Origin: Trachythela sp. YZ-2020
Taxonomy: Eukaryota; Cnidaria; Anthozoa; Malacalcyonacea; Clavulariidae
Reading direction: 5' to 3'
DNA: 64,000 nt
NCBI GenBank assembly: GCA_016169945.1
Contig: JADLSH010000186.1
Span: forward strand, 496,001 to 560,000
The notes under the pieces were generated by a model. That model worked only from the letters and a program-made list of their open reading frames with translations. It ran no database searches and was not told the DNA's origin. The translations under genes and the position numbers were made by a program. Positions 1-9,970 of the stretch are shown here, piece after piece; the first letter of the stretch is position 1, and each line of letters opens with the position of its first letter.

Positions 1-94
1 TAAATGAAAAGCCCTAATGATGTTCACAAAATGATTACAACATCATTGTTATACTGTACAGTGGCTATAGTTAGCCCATTCCAAAACTGTTTAT

Positions 95-113
95 TAACCC
101 ATTAAGCTGCAGA

Positions 114-152
<39 letters not shown>

Positions 153-190
153 AGCAAAAAAATTAAGTAGGGCACATTGTGGCTCAATGG
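95..190. repeat. Fragment of dispersed TGGGTTAA / CGTCTGGCGTTAGAC repeat
   Basis: The stretch has ttaacccattaagctg, then gacgagtaaaatcgtctgg and cgttagacaag, then a second copy of the caatgggtc word. The same words recur at 2425-2830 and 56085-56280, so this is a dispersed repeat and not part of the helicase. It ends just beyond the helicase stop codon. Confidence 0.55.
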
Positions 191-191
191 G

Positions 192-1346
192 TCAAATGGC
201 ATCCAAGTCACTGTTTTCCAACAAATCTTCTAAATCCTGACAAACAGTTACTAAGTTATTGTTGTCTTGAAGTACACACAATGTTTCATCAAAGTTAGGT
301 ATGTCCATAAAAATCTCCTGGATAATTTCTAAAATCTTCAAGGCATGTGTAAGAGAAAATACAGGACAAGAGTCCAAAACATCACCAATAGTGAAAATTT
401 GATGGCAATTTGTTAAAACATCTTCAATCAGGTGTTTTGAAAATCCATGACTACAAATATTATCAAACAATGCAGGCACTGCAGCCATACTGCCTCTCAA
501 TTCGTTTAGAGCATCTATTAAATCCACTTTGTCCTCATGGCTTACTGGCCTTGTCAATTTGACATCTCCATTAGGAACAGGGCTCACAAGAGCTTGTTCA
601 AAAGGCAATGAATGTTCTGAGCAAGATTCATTACCACACTCACAAGTGCTAGTGCAATATGTACAGCAGCTGTGTCCCGGTTTTAAAGATGTTATTGTGT
701 CATCTAGAGACTGGTATGCAGCGATGCGCAGACAATTTTTAGCATTTACAAATCTCTTAACTTGTTCCTCACATTGGCTAAGCTGATTACCATGATAAAC
801 TATGATGTTATGACATGGAAAACCATCCCTTCCAGCCCGTCCTGCTTCTTGATGTTGATCAAGAATGTTACGAGCTGGCCCCCAGTTGATTACATAACGT
901 ATGTCAGGAAAATTTACACCCATGCTAAGTGCTGTTGAAGCAATGACAATTCTTATGTTGCCTTCTCCTTTCAATGAACTTAGTACTCTTTCTTTAGAGT
1001 GCTGCCAGCTACTTGAATGGTATATTCCAACTATACATTCAATGTCACAGTAAGCAGCTTTTCCAAGCTTCAGCATCAAAAAATTTACAACACTAGCAAT
1101 GTCATTCATTGTATTGCAAAAATATGATTGTTTTGTCAGTTAACACTCCCTTTTTCTTCACCATTTCAACCAACCAATCAAGCTCACTAAATATTTTATC
1201 CTTTGTAGTCTTCTTTACTGAGAACCGCAAATTTTCTCGGTGTGGACTAACATAAACTGTTAGAGGATCTTTCAGTGAAAGTTGGGATGCCACAATGGAA
1301 CATGTCTGATGATCAGCAGTTCCAGTCATTGCTGCCATTGGTGTAC
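192..1346 (-). CDS. RecQ-like helicase, exon 3 (C-terminal helicase domain), frameshifted
   Basis: This exon encodes the second RecA-like lobe of a RecQ-family ATP-dependent 3'-5' DNA helicase. It opens after a cag acceptor at 1347-1349 with motif III (MTGTADHQT). Motif V is STALSMGVNFPD and motif VI is QEAGRAGRDG, where most RecQ proteins have QESGRAGRDG. A cysteine-rich segment (CCTYC, CECGNESC) stands where the RQC zinc-binding region lies. The reading frame breaks at a run of five A on the plus strand (1118-1122): one extra base separates ...KTIIF from CNTMNDIASVV. The break is either a real inactivating insertion or a homopolymer sequencing error. The stop is at 192-194. It joins exon 2 in phase (CCA G|GT ACA). 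Confidence 0.85.
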
Positions 1347-1685
1347 CTGAAATAAAACAAAATAAATTCATTTTCCTTTACCCATTGAGCCATAGTGCAC
1401 CCAAATAAGTCTGTATTTGTTATTTTACTCTCCTACACCAAACAATTTTACTTGCTAAGGGAAAGATCTTGTGCACTAATTTAAGAAAATCCCAAATTTA
1501 CTGGACAGTAGATATTTATTATGCAATATTGATTAGACAACAAATACCAAACAATTATGCACCTGAAAAAGTAATGGTGTGGCAGGCAAACTATTGGAAA
1601 TTAATACCATACATGATACTCCACAGGTAGAAAAATTAAATGGTAGATAAAGTGGGCATTTGAACAAATATGAATGAACACTAAC

Positions 1686-1774
1686 CTGGTTTAAGAAATG
1701 AACGTAAAACTGATAACTTCCCGTATGCGGCACGAAACGCCAATGTTACATTGCTTTTCTTTGCTTTTGCATCC
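1686..1774 (-). CDS. RecQ-like helicase, exon 2
   Basis: A short exon of 89 bp, too short to stand out as an ORF. On the minus strand it follows ttatag and ends before gttagt. It reads DAKAKKSNVTLAFRAAYG, then KLSVLRSFLKPG. This matches the segment just before motif III in the helicase, and the split codons fit on both sides (AG|G from exon 1, CCA G|GT into exon 3). It lies only 120 bp from the left end of the transposon that splits the gene. Confidence comes from phase agreement and from the natural continuation into GTPMAAMTGTAD. Confidence 0.8.
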
Positions 1775-1901
1775 CTATAAAATAATATTTACACTGTAAG
1801 ATAATGTGAGGAATTTATAGCATGTATAAATACTAAAATACATTTATTGAAAATATCTAAGTGTGAAAATATATCGGGTGCCGAAAAATCGTACCTTAAA
1901 C

Positions 1902-1929
1902 CATAGTTAATAGAGACAGGGTTTGGAAG
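1902..1929 (+). repeat. Left terminal inverted repeat of the P-like element
   Basis: All 28 bases match the reverse complement of 4876-4903. It is immediately preceded by target-site duplication cttaaac. Confidence 0.9.
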
Positions 1930-2092
1930 GCCGGCAAACTTCAAAGGCTTTCGAGCCAATTAATTTCAGATGTTGAGAAACCGCGTCACGTGACAATACG
2001 AGTGCATCAAATTCAGAAATTACTAGAGTGTAGTATTACAGAAATACGATATTGTGATTATAAATACTGAAATAAGGCATTGTTGTTTTGTC

Positions 2093-2425
2093 ATGGCTTC
2101 GACAAGTTCAGCATACGATTCAGAAAGCGAAATTCCTTCAATTCTGGGCTCCGAAGTCGAAAATACAACCACGGAGGACAATTTTCAGCAAACTATTGAC
2201 TGCTGCAAATCGACGCTGAAGAATTGACACAAGAAATATCGCGTTCAGTTGAAAAGTAAGTCTTTTATATTCTGTTCCTTGACAAAATGTGAAGTAAGAT
2301 GCCTTTAACATCATCTTTGTCTTCTGTTTGTGTGTTAGGTTGAAGGTTTAAAGCAATTTCCTTGCGAATTTTGCTCAAAAGTGTGCAAATCTAAAGAGGG
2401 CGTACGAAGCAATGCATGTTCGCAG
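2093..2425 (+). pseudogene. P-like element, plus-strand gene, 5' part with C2H2-type zinc finger remnant
   Basis: A plausible start (MASTSSAYDSESEIPSILG) at 2093 gives an acidic N-terminus and then a stop at 2225-2227, before a gtaagt-type donor near 2255. After a likely acceptor at 2338 the frame reads KQFPCEFCSKVCKSKEGV, which looks like the Cys half of a C2H2 finger whose histidines have been lost. The exon then runs into tandem repeat sequence. The gene is decayed. Its link to the C-terminal fragment at 2880-3405 is inferred from order and strand only. Confidence 0.45.
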
Positions 2426-2830
2426 TATCTCTGTCTATTAAATGCCGGACAATTTCACTTATCAGTAGTAGGGTACTGCCAGTTAATGGGTTAATTAACA
2501 AAAGTGTCTCTTGTTAACCTATTAGCTTGCAATGCTTCCAGATGCATCCTACTTTAGTATGTCACTCTGTCTAATGCCAGACCCTTTTGCTCATCAGTGG
2601 TAGGGTACTGCCAGTTAATGGGTTAACAAAACTATCTGCCAGTGTCTCTGGTTAACCTATTAGCTTGCAATGCACCCAGATGCACCCTACTTTAGTATGC
2701 ACCCTAATTTAACACCAGATAATGGGTTAATCCTGATAGCACTAAAATTGGTATTTTTTATTCTGTCTATTAATGCCAGATGATTTTACTTACCAATGAG
2801 AGTGTTAGGTGTATGTGGGTTAAAGCAGAA
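2425..2830 (+). repeat. Imperfect tandem repeat (units of about 130-150 bp) with TTAATGGGTTAA
   Basis: Two long units (about 2425-2575 and 2576-2720) share tctgtcta, gtagggtactgccag, ttaatgggttaa and cctattagcttgcaatgc. A third, partial one follows. They sit inside the P-like element and share words with the repeats at 95-190 and 56085-56280. Confidence 0.6.
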
Positions 2831-2879
2831 AATCATTTTAATATTTTCATTTCTTCTGTTTAGAGTGAATTATCCATCA

Positions 2880-3405
2880 CACCCGACAAGCTTGGACCCC
2901 TTGCTTATGTTGCTGGCTAAATTGTAATCCAAGCATTATGGAAAGAGCAAGAATTCCAAAAATGCAGATTCATTAAGAAACCAAGAGTTACAAGCATTAT
3001 TATTTTCAATGAAAGTACCTGCTGAAGAAAATGACTACATTTCTTCAATTTCCCGAGGAGCAGCACCCAATTCCTGGCTGGTAAATATTGCAGAAATTCC
3101 TGAATTGTCTTTAGAAAGCACACAAGAATTGGGAAACCTACCCCATTACTTGTGGATAAAGTTGTTGAGGAGGTACAAGCTTCTCCATTAGCAAAAGGTT
3201 TGTGGACAACAATATGGTTGAACAATGTGATGTTGCAGTGTCAAAGGAGTGTCAAAACTTATGTTTTGAAAACATTATCAAACTATACGCAACTGTCAGA
3301 GGATTCTCCTTTGCACGAGATATCCTTAACAAGTATAAATTACTTGAAAAAGAAAAATAAGGCTTTAAGGAAACAGTTAAAGGTTGACAGAGAACTTCAG
3401 CTGTA
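2880..3405 (+). pseudogene. Decayed transposase-type C-terminal region in the P-like element
   Basis: Recognisable blocks occur in order but in different frames: DKLGPLAYVAG followed by a stop and IVIQALWK (2896 on); ISRGAAPNSWLVNIAEI (from 3009); then RGFSFARDILNKYKLLEK (about 3299 on) and KALRKQLK in another frame. The AYVAG-I block and the FSFARDI-KYK block are, from memory, typical of the C-termini of cnidarian transposase-like proteins. At least two frameshifts and one stop show that this copy is not functional. The exact family is uncertain. Confidence 0.45.
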
Positions 3406-3827
3406 AATAATATCTACACTATTCTTCAATGTAAGCTCGGATTCCATATGTTGGGGCTCTCGCATGCACCATAGCATGCACAGAGAACCCCAACAGCTTC
3501 AATCTGAGCCTACCCACAATGTAAATACTAATTTCTGCATATTATTTGTTCTCTTTCTTGAAGGAGTCGACCAAAATTGTATCTGATAGTGATTTTTGTA
3601 GATATAGACTTTTGTTCAATTAAAAAATTATGAAATCAATTTAAAATGATTTCAACATAACAAACCCAAACAAATATAAATACAAATACTGTGTTTCTTG
3701 ATATAATATTCTAGTCTTATAGTTTATCCAATGCTTGCTTGATCTGTATAGTCCATCTTTACAGATATTCTGTCTTGCACAGAATAAATAACCATAAATC
3801 TTCTATTAAGCCAGGAGGGGGCTTTTT

Positions 3828-4042
3828 TCAGTCATATTTGAGGTTAATAATTCCAAGTCCTACAACCACAAATTTCTCAACCTTCTTTTTAAAATATTCG
3901 AGGCTTGAATGGTATTGTTTTGGTTTGGGCTTGTGTCGAACAAGTTCACTTCTGGGTGCAGTTATGGAGGTGGAGGGTATGCTTTTCTCTGGTAAATTTA
4001 GGGAAGGAACAGCTCCAGGCACAAGTCTTTTGCAGGTGGGAA
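3828..4042 (-). pseudogene. THAP-like protein, exon 2, in the P-like element
   Basis: After a ttatag acceptor (4043-4048) the minus strand reads FPTCKRLVPGAVPSLNLPEKS. In THAP-domain proteins the zinc-coordinating region is followed by a KR-L-PGAVPT-NLP segment, so this is a good match by eye. The codon split with exon 1 fits (ACA T|TT CCC). The exon continues for about 50 residues to LKYD and no downstream partner was found. It converges on the plus-strand gene of the same element. Confidence 0.5.
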
Positions 4043-4517
4043 CTATAAACATGACCAAAAACCTTGTTAATATACAAGTATATTTTACACAAGTACTACC
4101 AGTCTACCACCATTTCAATGAATTGTATATAGGAAAATAAAAATTATCTTGTAGATCTTATATTCTGACTACTAGCTCATATCAATCCATAAGCAATTGG
4201 GCATATATTAAATGATGTAACTCTCTGAAATTGCACTTTTACTAATATTATAATACATGTTAAAGAAAAGTATGATTTAGTGGGATTTATCCTGAATTTC
4301 TGTATTCCGGTAAATTTGAGCATATGGTTTGAACCCATGCATAATTACTGAAGCGTATTATGTAAATCAGTATTAAATTTCCATATGCCCTACAATTGAA
4401 ACACCATATTGAATTATACAAGCTTCCCGCAACGAGCGATAACTTCAAGCGTTAATACTGAAATATCAATAATTCCATATTCAGAATCTATCGGTAACTG
4501 ATAAGAAAGAAACTTAC

Positions 4518-4710
4518 ATGTTTCGATAAGGTTCTTTTCGAAGTGTCTTTCACAAATACGATACCGTTGATCGATTTGCTTGTGTATATCCCTCGATCTC
4601 TTATCACAAGGCGCACCAACACTTCGCGAGTTTTCGTCGATAAATCGTCGTATTTTGTTGGAATTGGAAATATACCAACACCTACGTGCTTCTACTAGTT
4701 CCGCAACCAT
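4518..4710 (-). pseudogene. THAP-like protein, exon 1, in the P-like element
   Basis: The minus strand reads MVAELVEARRC, then KIRRFIDENSR, and ends RYRICERHFEKNLIET before a gtaagt donor at 4517. The RICERHFE block corresponds to the C-x2-H part of a THAP zinc finger. The N-terminal C-x2-4-C pair is not clear, so the domain may be partial or begin on a missed exon. It joins exon 2 in phase. THAP domains are the DNA-binding module of P-type transposases, which supports the element call. Confidence 0.5.
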
Positions 4711-4875
4711 AAATTGAACAATTAGCTCCTGCCTTCTGACATATCTTTCAAAAAAACATGCTTTTTAAGCGAGCTATAGCCATCGAGTAAGGTTTCTTTA
4801 TATACTTCTCGAATTTCAATGCACTCGTATTGTCACGTGACATAGAACAATAACATAATTTGGCCACACCCCCAG

Positions 4876-4903
4876 CTTCCAAACCCTGTCTCTATTAACT
4901 ATG
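4876..4903 (-). repeat. Right terminal inverted repeat of the P-like element
   Basis: Partner of 1902-1929, followed by the second cttaaac copy at 4904-4910. Confidence 0.9.
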
Positions 4904-5406
4904 CTTAAACCAGTCCATGTTTCCAAGGTATGTGATTCGTCAACAATACATGCCACAATACCTCGAGCGTAAACCGAATCTCTCTTTAGTACCTCTAGAA
5001 ACCTCTTGTCAATAGCACTTTCCGCAGAAGCATATACAATTTGATAATTGCTCGCTTCAACTTCGTCTATTTTATCCAATTTTTCGCTTAAATTACACGC
5101 AGTCAATCCCATTGACTCTACTTCCTTAATCTGATCGCATACGATGCTCATCAAAGGGCAAATAACCAGAACACTTCGTCTATCAGTCGAAGAGCATATT
5201 CTATTCTTCATCATAACCAGTATTTGAAAAATTAAACTCTTGCCGTAGCCTGTCGGTAATACAGCTAGCAGGTCATGCCCCTCGTGCAAATGTCGTATCG
5301 CTTTCTTTTGTTCGTTCTTTAAATTTAGCTTTAATCCCTGTCCTTCTAGCACATTCAACACATTTTGTAAACACTCTTCAAATCCCTCTTCGCTGCTGAC
5401 GGCCAT
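4904..5406 (-). CDS. RecQ-like helicase, exon 1 (N-terminal helicase domain)
   Basis: The start is taken at 5406 (aaaATGgcc, MAVSSEEGFEECLQN); an in-frame ATG further upstream is less likely. Helicase motif 0 is LNLKNEQKKAI, motif I (Walker A) is LPTGYGKS, motif Ia is VICPLMSIVCDQI and motif II is VDESHTLETW, a DESH variant of the usual DEAH. The 503 bp exon ends on TTTAAG. In the undisturbed gene the next bases would be gtacga, a good donor, now found at 1889-1894 beyond the inserted transposon. With the transposon in place the frame runs into transposon sequence and stops after about 25 residues. The gene is therefore probably a disrupted copy unless the element is spliced out. RecQ-like helicases of this type seem to be multicopy in cnidarians (recalled, not checked). 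Confidence 0.85.
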
Positions 5407-5524
5407 TTTGAATATTGATATTTGATAAGTTGCTGTTGATTGACATGTCTTCAGGCCTCTAACCAATGAAACGCTAGCGTTCGCCGGCGAACGCTGTGCA
5501 TGAAGAATTATTATATGCGACGGC

Positions 5525-5592
5525 AGGCTCTTCCCTTCGAATCCCTCCCACTGATAAACTGATCCCTCCCCGAAGAGCCTGCCTCGCAGGCT
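5525..5592. repeat. Short inverted repeat upstream of the helicase start
   Basis: The words ggcaggctctt (5522-5532) and aagagcctgcc (5574-5584) form a hairpin with a 41 bp loop, in the divergent intergenic region between the helicase and the ankyrin gene. A small MITE remnant or a regulatory palindrome are both possible. Confidence 0.4.
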
Positions 5593-6035
5593 ATCTTACA
5601 CGAGGTAATTTTACTTACATATCAAGGGAAGAGTCTTGTGTATTAATAGCTTAATTATTGCACATAATTATCTGGAAATAATAATATGTTCATACCTTAC
5701 TTATTTTCTAAGTTATGATCAACAAATGGAATTGCTACCAAATACATTATATGAACATTGCTTTCATTATTTCAATTTGATTTTTCCTTCAGGTTTTGTA
5801 TTAAAGACGTAAATGGTTGTTACAACGAGGCAAGTGACAAAGCACATGGCAACAGGAATTAACACATTGTGGTGCTACCAATAGCAACGTATAATTATTT
5901 AAATAATTATATATTTATTCATTTATAATAGCAAGGGAACACCTGATATCCCTGTAAAGTATATAATTTATTAGTAAATCTATCCTTGTCTGTCTGAAAT
6001 CCTGTTATGCACTTTTATAATACATTACAATTATA

Positions 6036-6398
6036 CAGGGCCTTTTTTAACTAATGCACTGGGGGGGCAAATGCCCCCCCAGCCTCCATGTTTGCCCCCC
6101 CCAGTCAACTATGTTTGCCCCCCCAGTGAAGGTCCCTTGTGTGAAAAGTATAAGCAAACTTTATAATTTTGAGGAAAATTATGGTATTATCACAAGCAAA
6201 ACAAGGTCGGTTTAGATAGTATAGATAAAAAATAGGATTATGTAGTATAGTCCGGAAAATTTTTTTTTACCTTTGGTCCCCCCCCCCGTCAACAACAAAA
6301 CGAATAATATTTATTGACTAACGTTGACGGTCATCTACTTGTTAGGTCCCCCTTTCGATTATTGCCCCCCCACTAACGATTTATTAAAAAAGGCCCTG
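6036..6398. mobile_element. hAT-type MITE, 363 bp
   Basis: The ends are CAGGGCCTTTTTTAA and TTAAAAAAGGCCCTG, flanked by an exact 8 bp duplication caattata (6028-6035 and 6399-6406). An 8 bp target duplication with CAGGG...CCCTG ends is the hAT signature. The interior is non-coding and has several runs of G or C (tgccccccc), which give it inverted subrepeats. No transposase gene of this family is in the window. Confidence 0.85.
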
Positions 6399-6419
6399 CA
6401 ATTATACATGAATTCTTAC

Positions 6420-6850
6420 AAAAGATAAACTATATATGAATTTTTATTGGTATTCGTAGAGAAATTCTTATAGGAATATGAATACATTTCTTATAGGAAT
6501 ATGAATACATTTCTTATAGCAATCCTATTAACAATCCTACTGGAATCCTAATAAATTCCTATAGAGGTTCCTATAGGATTCCTACTAATTCCTATAGGAT
6601 TCTTATAAAAGTTCCTATAAGAATCCTACTAATTCCTATAGGATTACTATTGAAATTCCAAGTGGAATTCCTATACGAAATTTCCTATGGGAAATGAATC
6701 CTTTAGAATTTCCTATCAGAATTCTTTGGAAATTCCTATAGGCATCCTTAAATTCTTATACGAAATTAGTCCGAATTTCCTATAGAAATTCCGATAGGAA
6801 TTTATTAGAATTTATTAGAATTATTAGAATTCCTATATGAATAATTTGAA
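6420..6850. repeat. Tract of degenerate self-complementary TTCCTATAGGAA words
   Basis: More than twenty variants of ttcctatagga, attcctata and ataggaat follow each other irregularly over ~430 bp. Because the word is its own reverse complement, both strands look alike and the tract can fold in many registers. It is not a clean tandem array: the spacing varies and the words carry point changes. No coding potential. Confidence 0.7.
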
Positions 6851-7390
6851 TCCGTAAAGCCGTGCGCCCACACGATCGGAATCTGAATCGAATTATCTAT
6901 TGTTAAGAACAACTTTTGAATTCTCAATGTAAGAAAAAACAAGCGTAGGAAATGGTTTCGGGAAAGCTTTGATCATTTCTAGAAGTTTAAGATCGGCTTT
7001 TCATCTCTCAATATACAGTATTCTTTAAGATTTTTATGAAGGTTATCATAGGCTCATGAGATCGCTTTTCCCATTGCAGTGTGTGTCCATGCGCCCAGTC
7101 CTGTTAATAGTAAGAGGCAAAGCACATGCCCCAAATAGTTAAGTAACATTCTCTTCTCATTGTTTCCCTGTCCTTGTAATTTTGTCGTCTTATTTACCCA
7201 TAGTTCAATAGCCGCTACCCTAATACAAAACAAAATGCAGTAAATGACATCAAGTTAGAAGTTCTTGTAATTTTAATTTTCAAGAACTTAGAGAGAAAAT
7301 ACTAATGTAGAACATTTTAAAGAAGACTAGTTCCACACGAAGAGGAGTAATTCCATTGACGTAAGCTTATTAAATATATTCTAATTTCTC
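6851..7390. other. Non-coding stretch upstream of the ankyrin gene
   Basis: No ORF, repeat pair or RNA gene was recognised. The promoter and first exon of the ankyrin gene could lie here or within 5.5-7.4 kb, but nothing in the sequence fixes a start. Confidence 0.4.
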
Positions 7391-7392
7391 AA

Positions 7393-7849
7393 GGTCCACC
7401 GTTGAATAATCGGCAAATTCAAATTCTTATGCTGGAAGCAGCCTCCGTCTACAGTTTAAAGTGCTTGGACGTACTTCTCGAGACATACGAAAAAAAGTAC
7501 AATTTAAATAAAAAATATATTGGACTTTTTCTCCCATCTTCTTTCGTGCAATTGGACGGGCGTCCAAAACAGACAGCTCTACACCTTCTTGCAAGGAGGC
7601 GTACTTCAGTAAAAGTAGTGGAGGTTTTAAAGACGCGACGAAAATTCCTAGAAGATTTTTCAGACGTTCAAGATAGTCATGGATCTACACCACTTCTCGT
7701 CGCAATAAAGTGCAAAAATATTAAAGTAGTTAAACTGTTGCTTCTTGCAAAACCTGACGTAAGCAAAAGAAATCAACATCATGAATCCCCTATTCATGTC
7801 GCTGCCCTGACTGACCAGGACGATGTTATAAGGGAAATCCTGAACACAT
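7393..7849 (+). CDS. Ankyrin-repeat protein (TRPA1-like), exon 1 found
   Basis: The exon begins after ctcaag near 7393 and ends at a strong donor (acat|gtaagt, 7850). It reads through ankyrin repeats: QTALHLLARRRTSVKVVEVL (about residues 55-75), then DSHGSTPLLVAIKCKNIKVV and a further SPIHVAALTDQDDVIREIL. The G-TPL-A and SPIH-AA cores are those of ankyrin repeats. There is no good ATG at the head, so an upstream exon is likely. It ends in phase 1, which does not fit any start considered for the next exon, so a small exon may be missing between them. Confidence 0.8.
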
Positions 7850-8106
7850 GTAAGTGTGTAGTTTATTGCTTTCACTTTTATACACGTTTTAATTAAACTA
7901 TTATTTAATAATCACATGAGTTTATGCTTCTGTAAACCTAAAGTGCACATATTTCATATTTGTTATTTTTAAAACATTTAGACCGTGAGAATAATGGTGA
8001 CGGTAACTGATTGTGAAATTTTTTAAAATGACCATAGTTTTTAGCAGTGAAAGTTGCCTGTCTTGGAAGAATTTCTGCGATTTTGAAAGGGTTCGGGGCG
8101 GGAGAC

Positions 8107-8288
8107 TTGTGACGTCATTTAAGGAAGCCATGGCTTGCTGACTAGTCAAGTTCAATACTTACACATGCATAAATTTGACGTTGCAAAATTTATGTAGTTG
8201 TGTGTAATTTAATGTAATATAATATGATATAAATTTGCGAAATTTGGCGTTACAAGGCAAATGCCTTGTTCCTTAAATGACGTCACAA
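8107..8288. repeat. MITE-like inverted repeat in intron (gtgacgtcatttaaggaa ends)
   Basis: The left word gtgacgtcatttaaggaa (about 8109) is matched by ttccttaaatgacgtcac (about 8270-8287). The arms also share ccatggcttg versus caaatgccttg. Size is about 180 bp; no target duplication was identified. Confidence 0.5.
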
Positions 8289-8755
8289 CAAGCAAAAATT
8301 GAGGTTTTTGACAAATTTGACACAAGATATCCCTAAAACAAAAAGAGTTGTTTATATTCTGTAAATTGCATTCTTATTATTTACCTATATTTTCTATCAA
8401 TGTAAGCAAAATTTGAAATGGCTGCATGTGCACTTATGTCAAAACTATTGATATGCGCACTCGTGAGTCAAGCAAGGACCTAAAATTGACCTTGTCATTA
8501 ATTGGAGTGCATTTTTTATGCTCAAAGTTTCACTTTTGTATTTTTTTTAAATTGCACTCGAAACCATGCTATGAGACTTGTTTTTAAAAACCAATATTTA
8601 CGAAACTGGCAGTTTTATTATAGTACTTATATAGAAAACTTGCTAGTGAAATTATTTCTTTCGATAACCTGAATAATTTTTATGTTTCGCTGGTGTGTGA
8701 AAAAGCAGCTATACTATCATTAAAGCTACTGTACATGATTAATAATAAAGCCTAG

Positions 8756-9204
8756 AGGATCTTAATTGTCTGGTCCCTGTTGCCTGTCGAATTGCTGTTA
8801 CATCATTTGTCACTTGTCAGACAAAGACAAGGGCATGCAAATGTGAATTGTCAGTTAACCCTTTATAAACATGATATTACTGAGGATTGCTATAATTCTT
8901 CATCTATAGATTCGGAACCCAAAGAACGCACTAATATTCAGAAAATCATGAGTAAGATCGATAAAAATGGTCATTCAATTCTTTACCCAGCCTCCCAGAG
9001 TGGTAAGGCAAAAGTACTAAACCTTTTAATGGAGCAGAATTTCTGCAAGGATTTTCTGGAACAGGAGAAGGATAGTAAGGAATGGGAATTATTTGTTGGC
9101 AACGTTTGTGCTGCAGGATGTAAAAATCTTGCGGAGATCATTTTTGAACAAGATCTTGAATTTCCGAAAGAAAAGACCAAAAAAAGTGTCACACCCCTTA
9201 TGAG
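8756..9204 (+). CDS. Ankyrin-repeat protein (TRPA1-like), exon 2
   Basis: The frame is open from before 8780 to a gtaaga donor at 9205. It contains one clear repeat, KIDKNGHSILYPASQSGKAK with VLNLLMEQN, then KEWELFVGNVCAAGCKNLAE, and ends VTPLM. The last codon is split AG|A with the exon at 19637, giving TPLMRAAGANQEEMVELI, a perfect ankyrin continuation across a 10 kb intron. The acceptor is uncertain: tcag at 8817-8820 or an ag at 8754-8755 are candidates. The part before KEWELF lacks repeats and may be an inter-repeat linker. Confidence 0.7.
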
Positions 9205-9205
9205 G

Positions 9206-9580
9206 TAAGAAGAATTTCATATTCTAAAAGTTTTGTGCACTTAGATTGGTTATTTAGAACACCAAAAATTCCTTTTGGCGGGTAAAAAACAAGCGACCAG
9301 CCAAAACGTTTGCCATGTTTTTTCAATTTATATTTACTATTAATGTTATTTACATGGAGTGTATGTCACAATTTTATAATTTTTTAATCATTCTAATCAA
9401 CTATTTATGTATTTATAATTAATTATATATTAATAATTCACTAGCAAGATACTAAGAAATTGAAAGAATCAGTGTCTTTGATGCCATAGTAATGCTGTCG
9501 CGTACCTCTTTAAGTATATAGGCTCCTTTAAATCTACGTTTCCACGCTACGATTTATCGGGCCGATTTCAGGTGTACGTC
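9206..9580. other. Intron sequence
   Basis: AT-rich; nothing recognised before the large inverted-repeat element that starts near 9582. Confidence 0.4.
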
Positions 9581-9583
9581 AAC

Positions 9584-9970
9584 AAAGATTAAGGATATAG
9601 AGTAGTGGAACTCGCGCGTGACCCTGTCCCCACTTTTTCAATGCGCCTGCGCGAGTTTCTGGCAAGTGTCATGCACATTTTTTAGAAGAAATTATATGTT
9701 GAGAAAACCTAAATTTTGGCAATAAAACAGCAATTTCGTATAATATATCAAGATAATTTGTAGGTCGTTCGGAGTTTTTGCAAATGGGGTGTGAGTAGAC
9801 CATTTATAAATAACTTTTTAAAAATTTTTGGTAGCCAGAAAAACGGGAAAACATGCCTTAAGGAGTGTACTATCAGTCAAATTGACTTTGTCGTTGACAA
9901 GTCAATTTTCCCAAACTGTTCAACTGTGCAAGCCAACATCTTCTTAATACTCAGTTTGCGCACACGACGT
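9584..9970 (+). repeat. Left long terminal inverted repeat of the 9.2 kb element
   Basis: Pairs with 18345-18745. The best-conserved words are ggaactcgcgcgtga, tttttgcaaatggggtg and tcagtcaaattgactttg. Confidence 0.75.

Larger units (their letters stand above)
1902..4903. mobile_element. P-like (THAP-type) DNA transposon, 3,002 bp, inserted in the helicase gene
   Basis: Perfect 28 bp terminal inverted repeats (1902-1929 and 4876-4903, starting CATAGTTAATAGAGACAGGG) are flanked by a 7 bp direct repeat cttaaac (1895-1901 and 4904-4910). A second, subterminal inverted repeat of 23 bp (gtcacgtgacaatacgag...) lies at 1985-2007 and 4819-4841. Terminal plus subterminal inverted repeats, a 7-8 bp target duplication and a THAP-like coding region fit the P superfamily. 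Inside are a decayed plus-strand gene and two minus-strand THAP-like exons, so the two gene fragments converge. The superfamily assignment is inference; the boundaries are directly visible. Confidence 0.8.

Noticed and set aside
2917..3225. Minus-strand ORF of 102 codons
   Set aside because: Shadow of the decayed plus-strand transposase fragments, which carry recognisable motifs.
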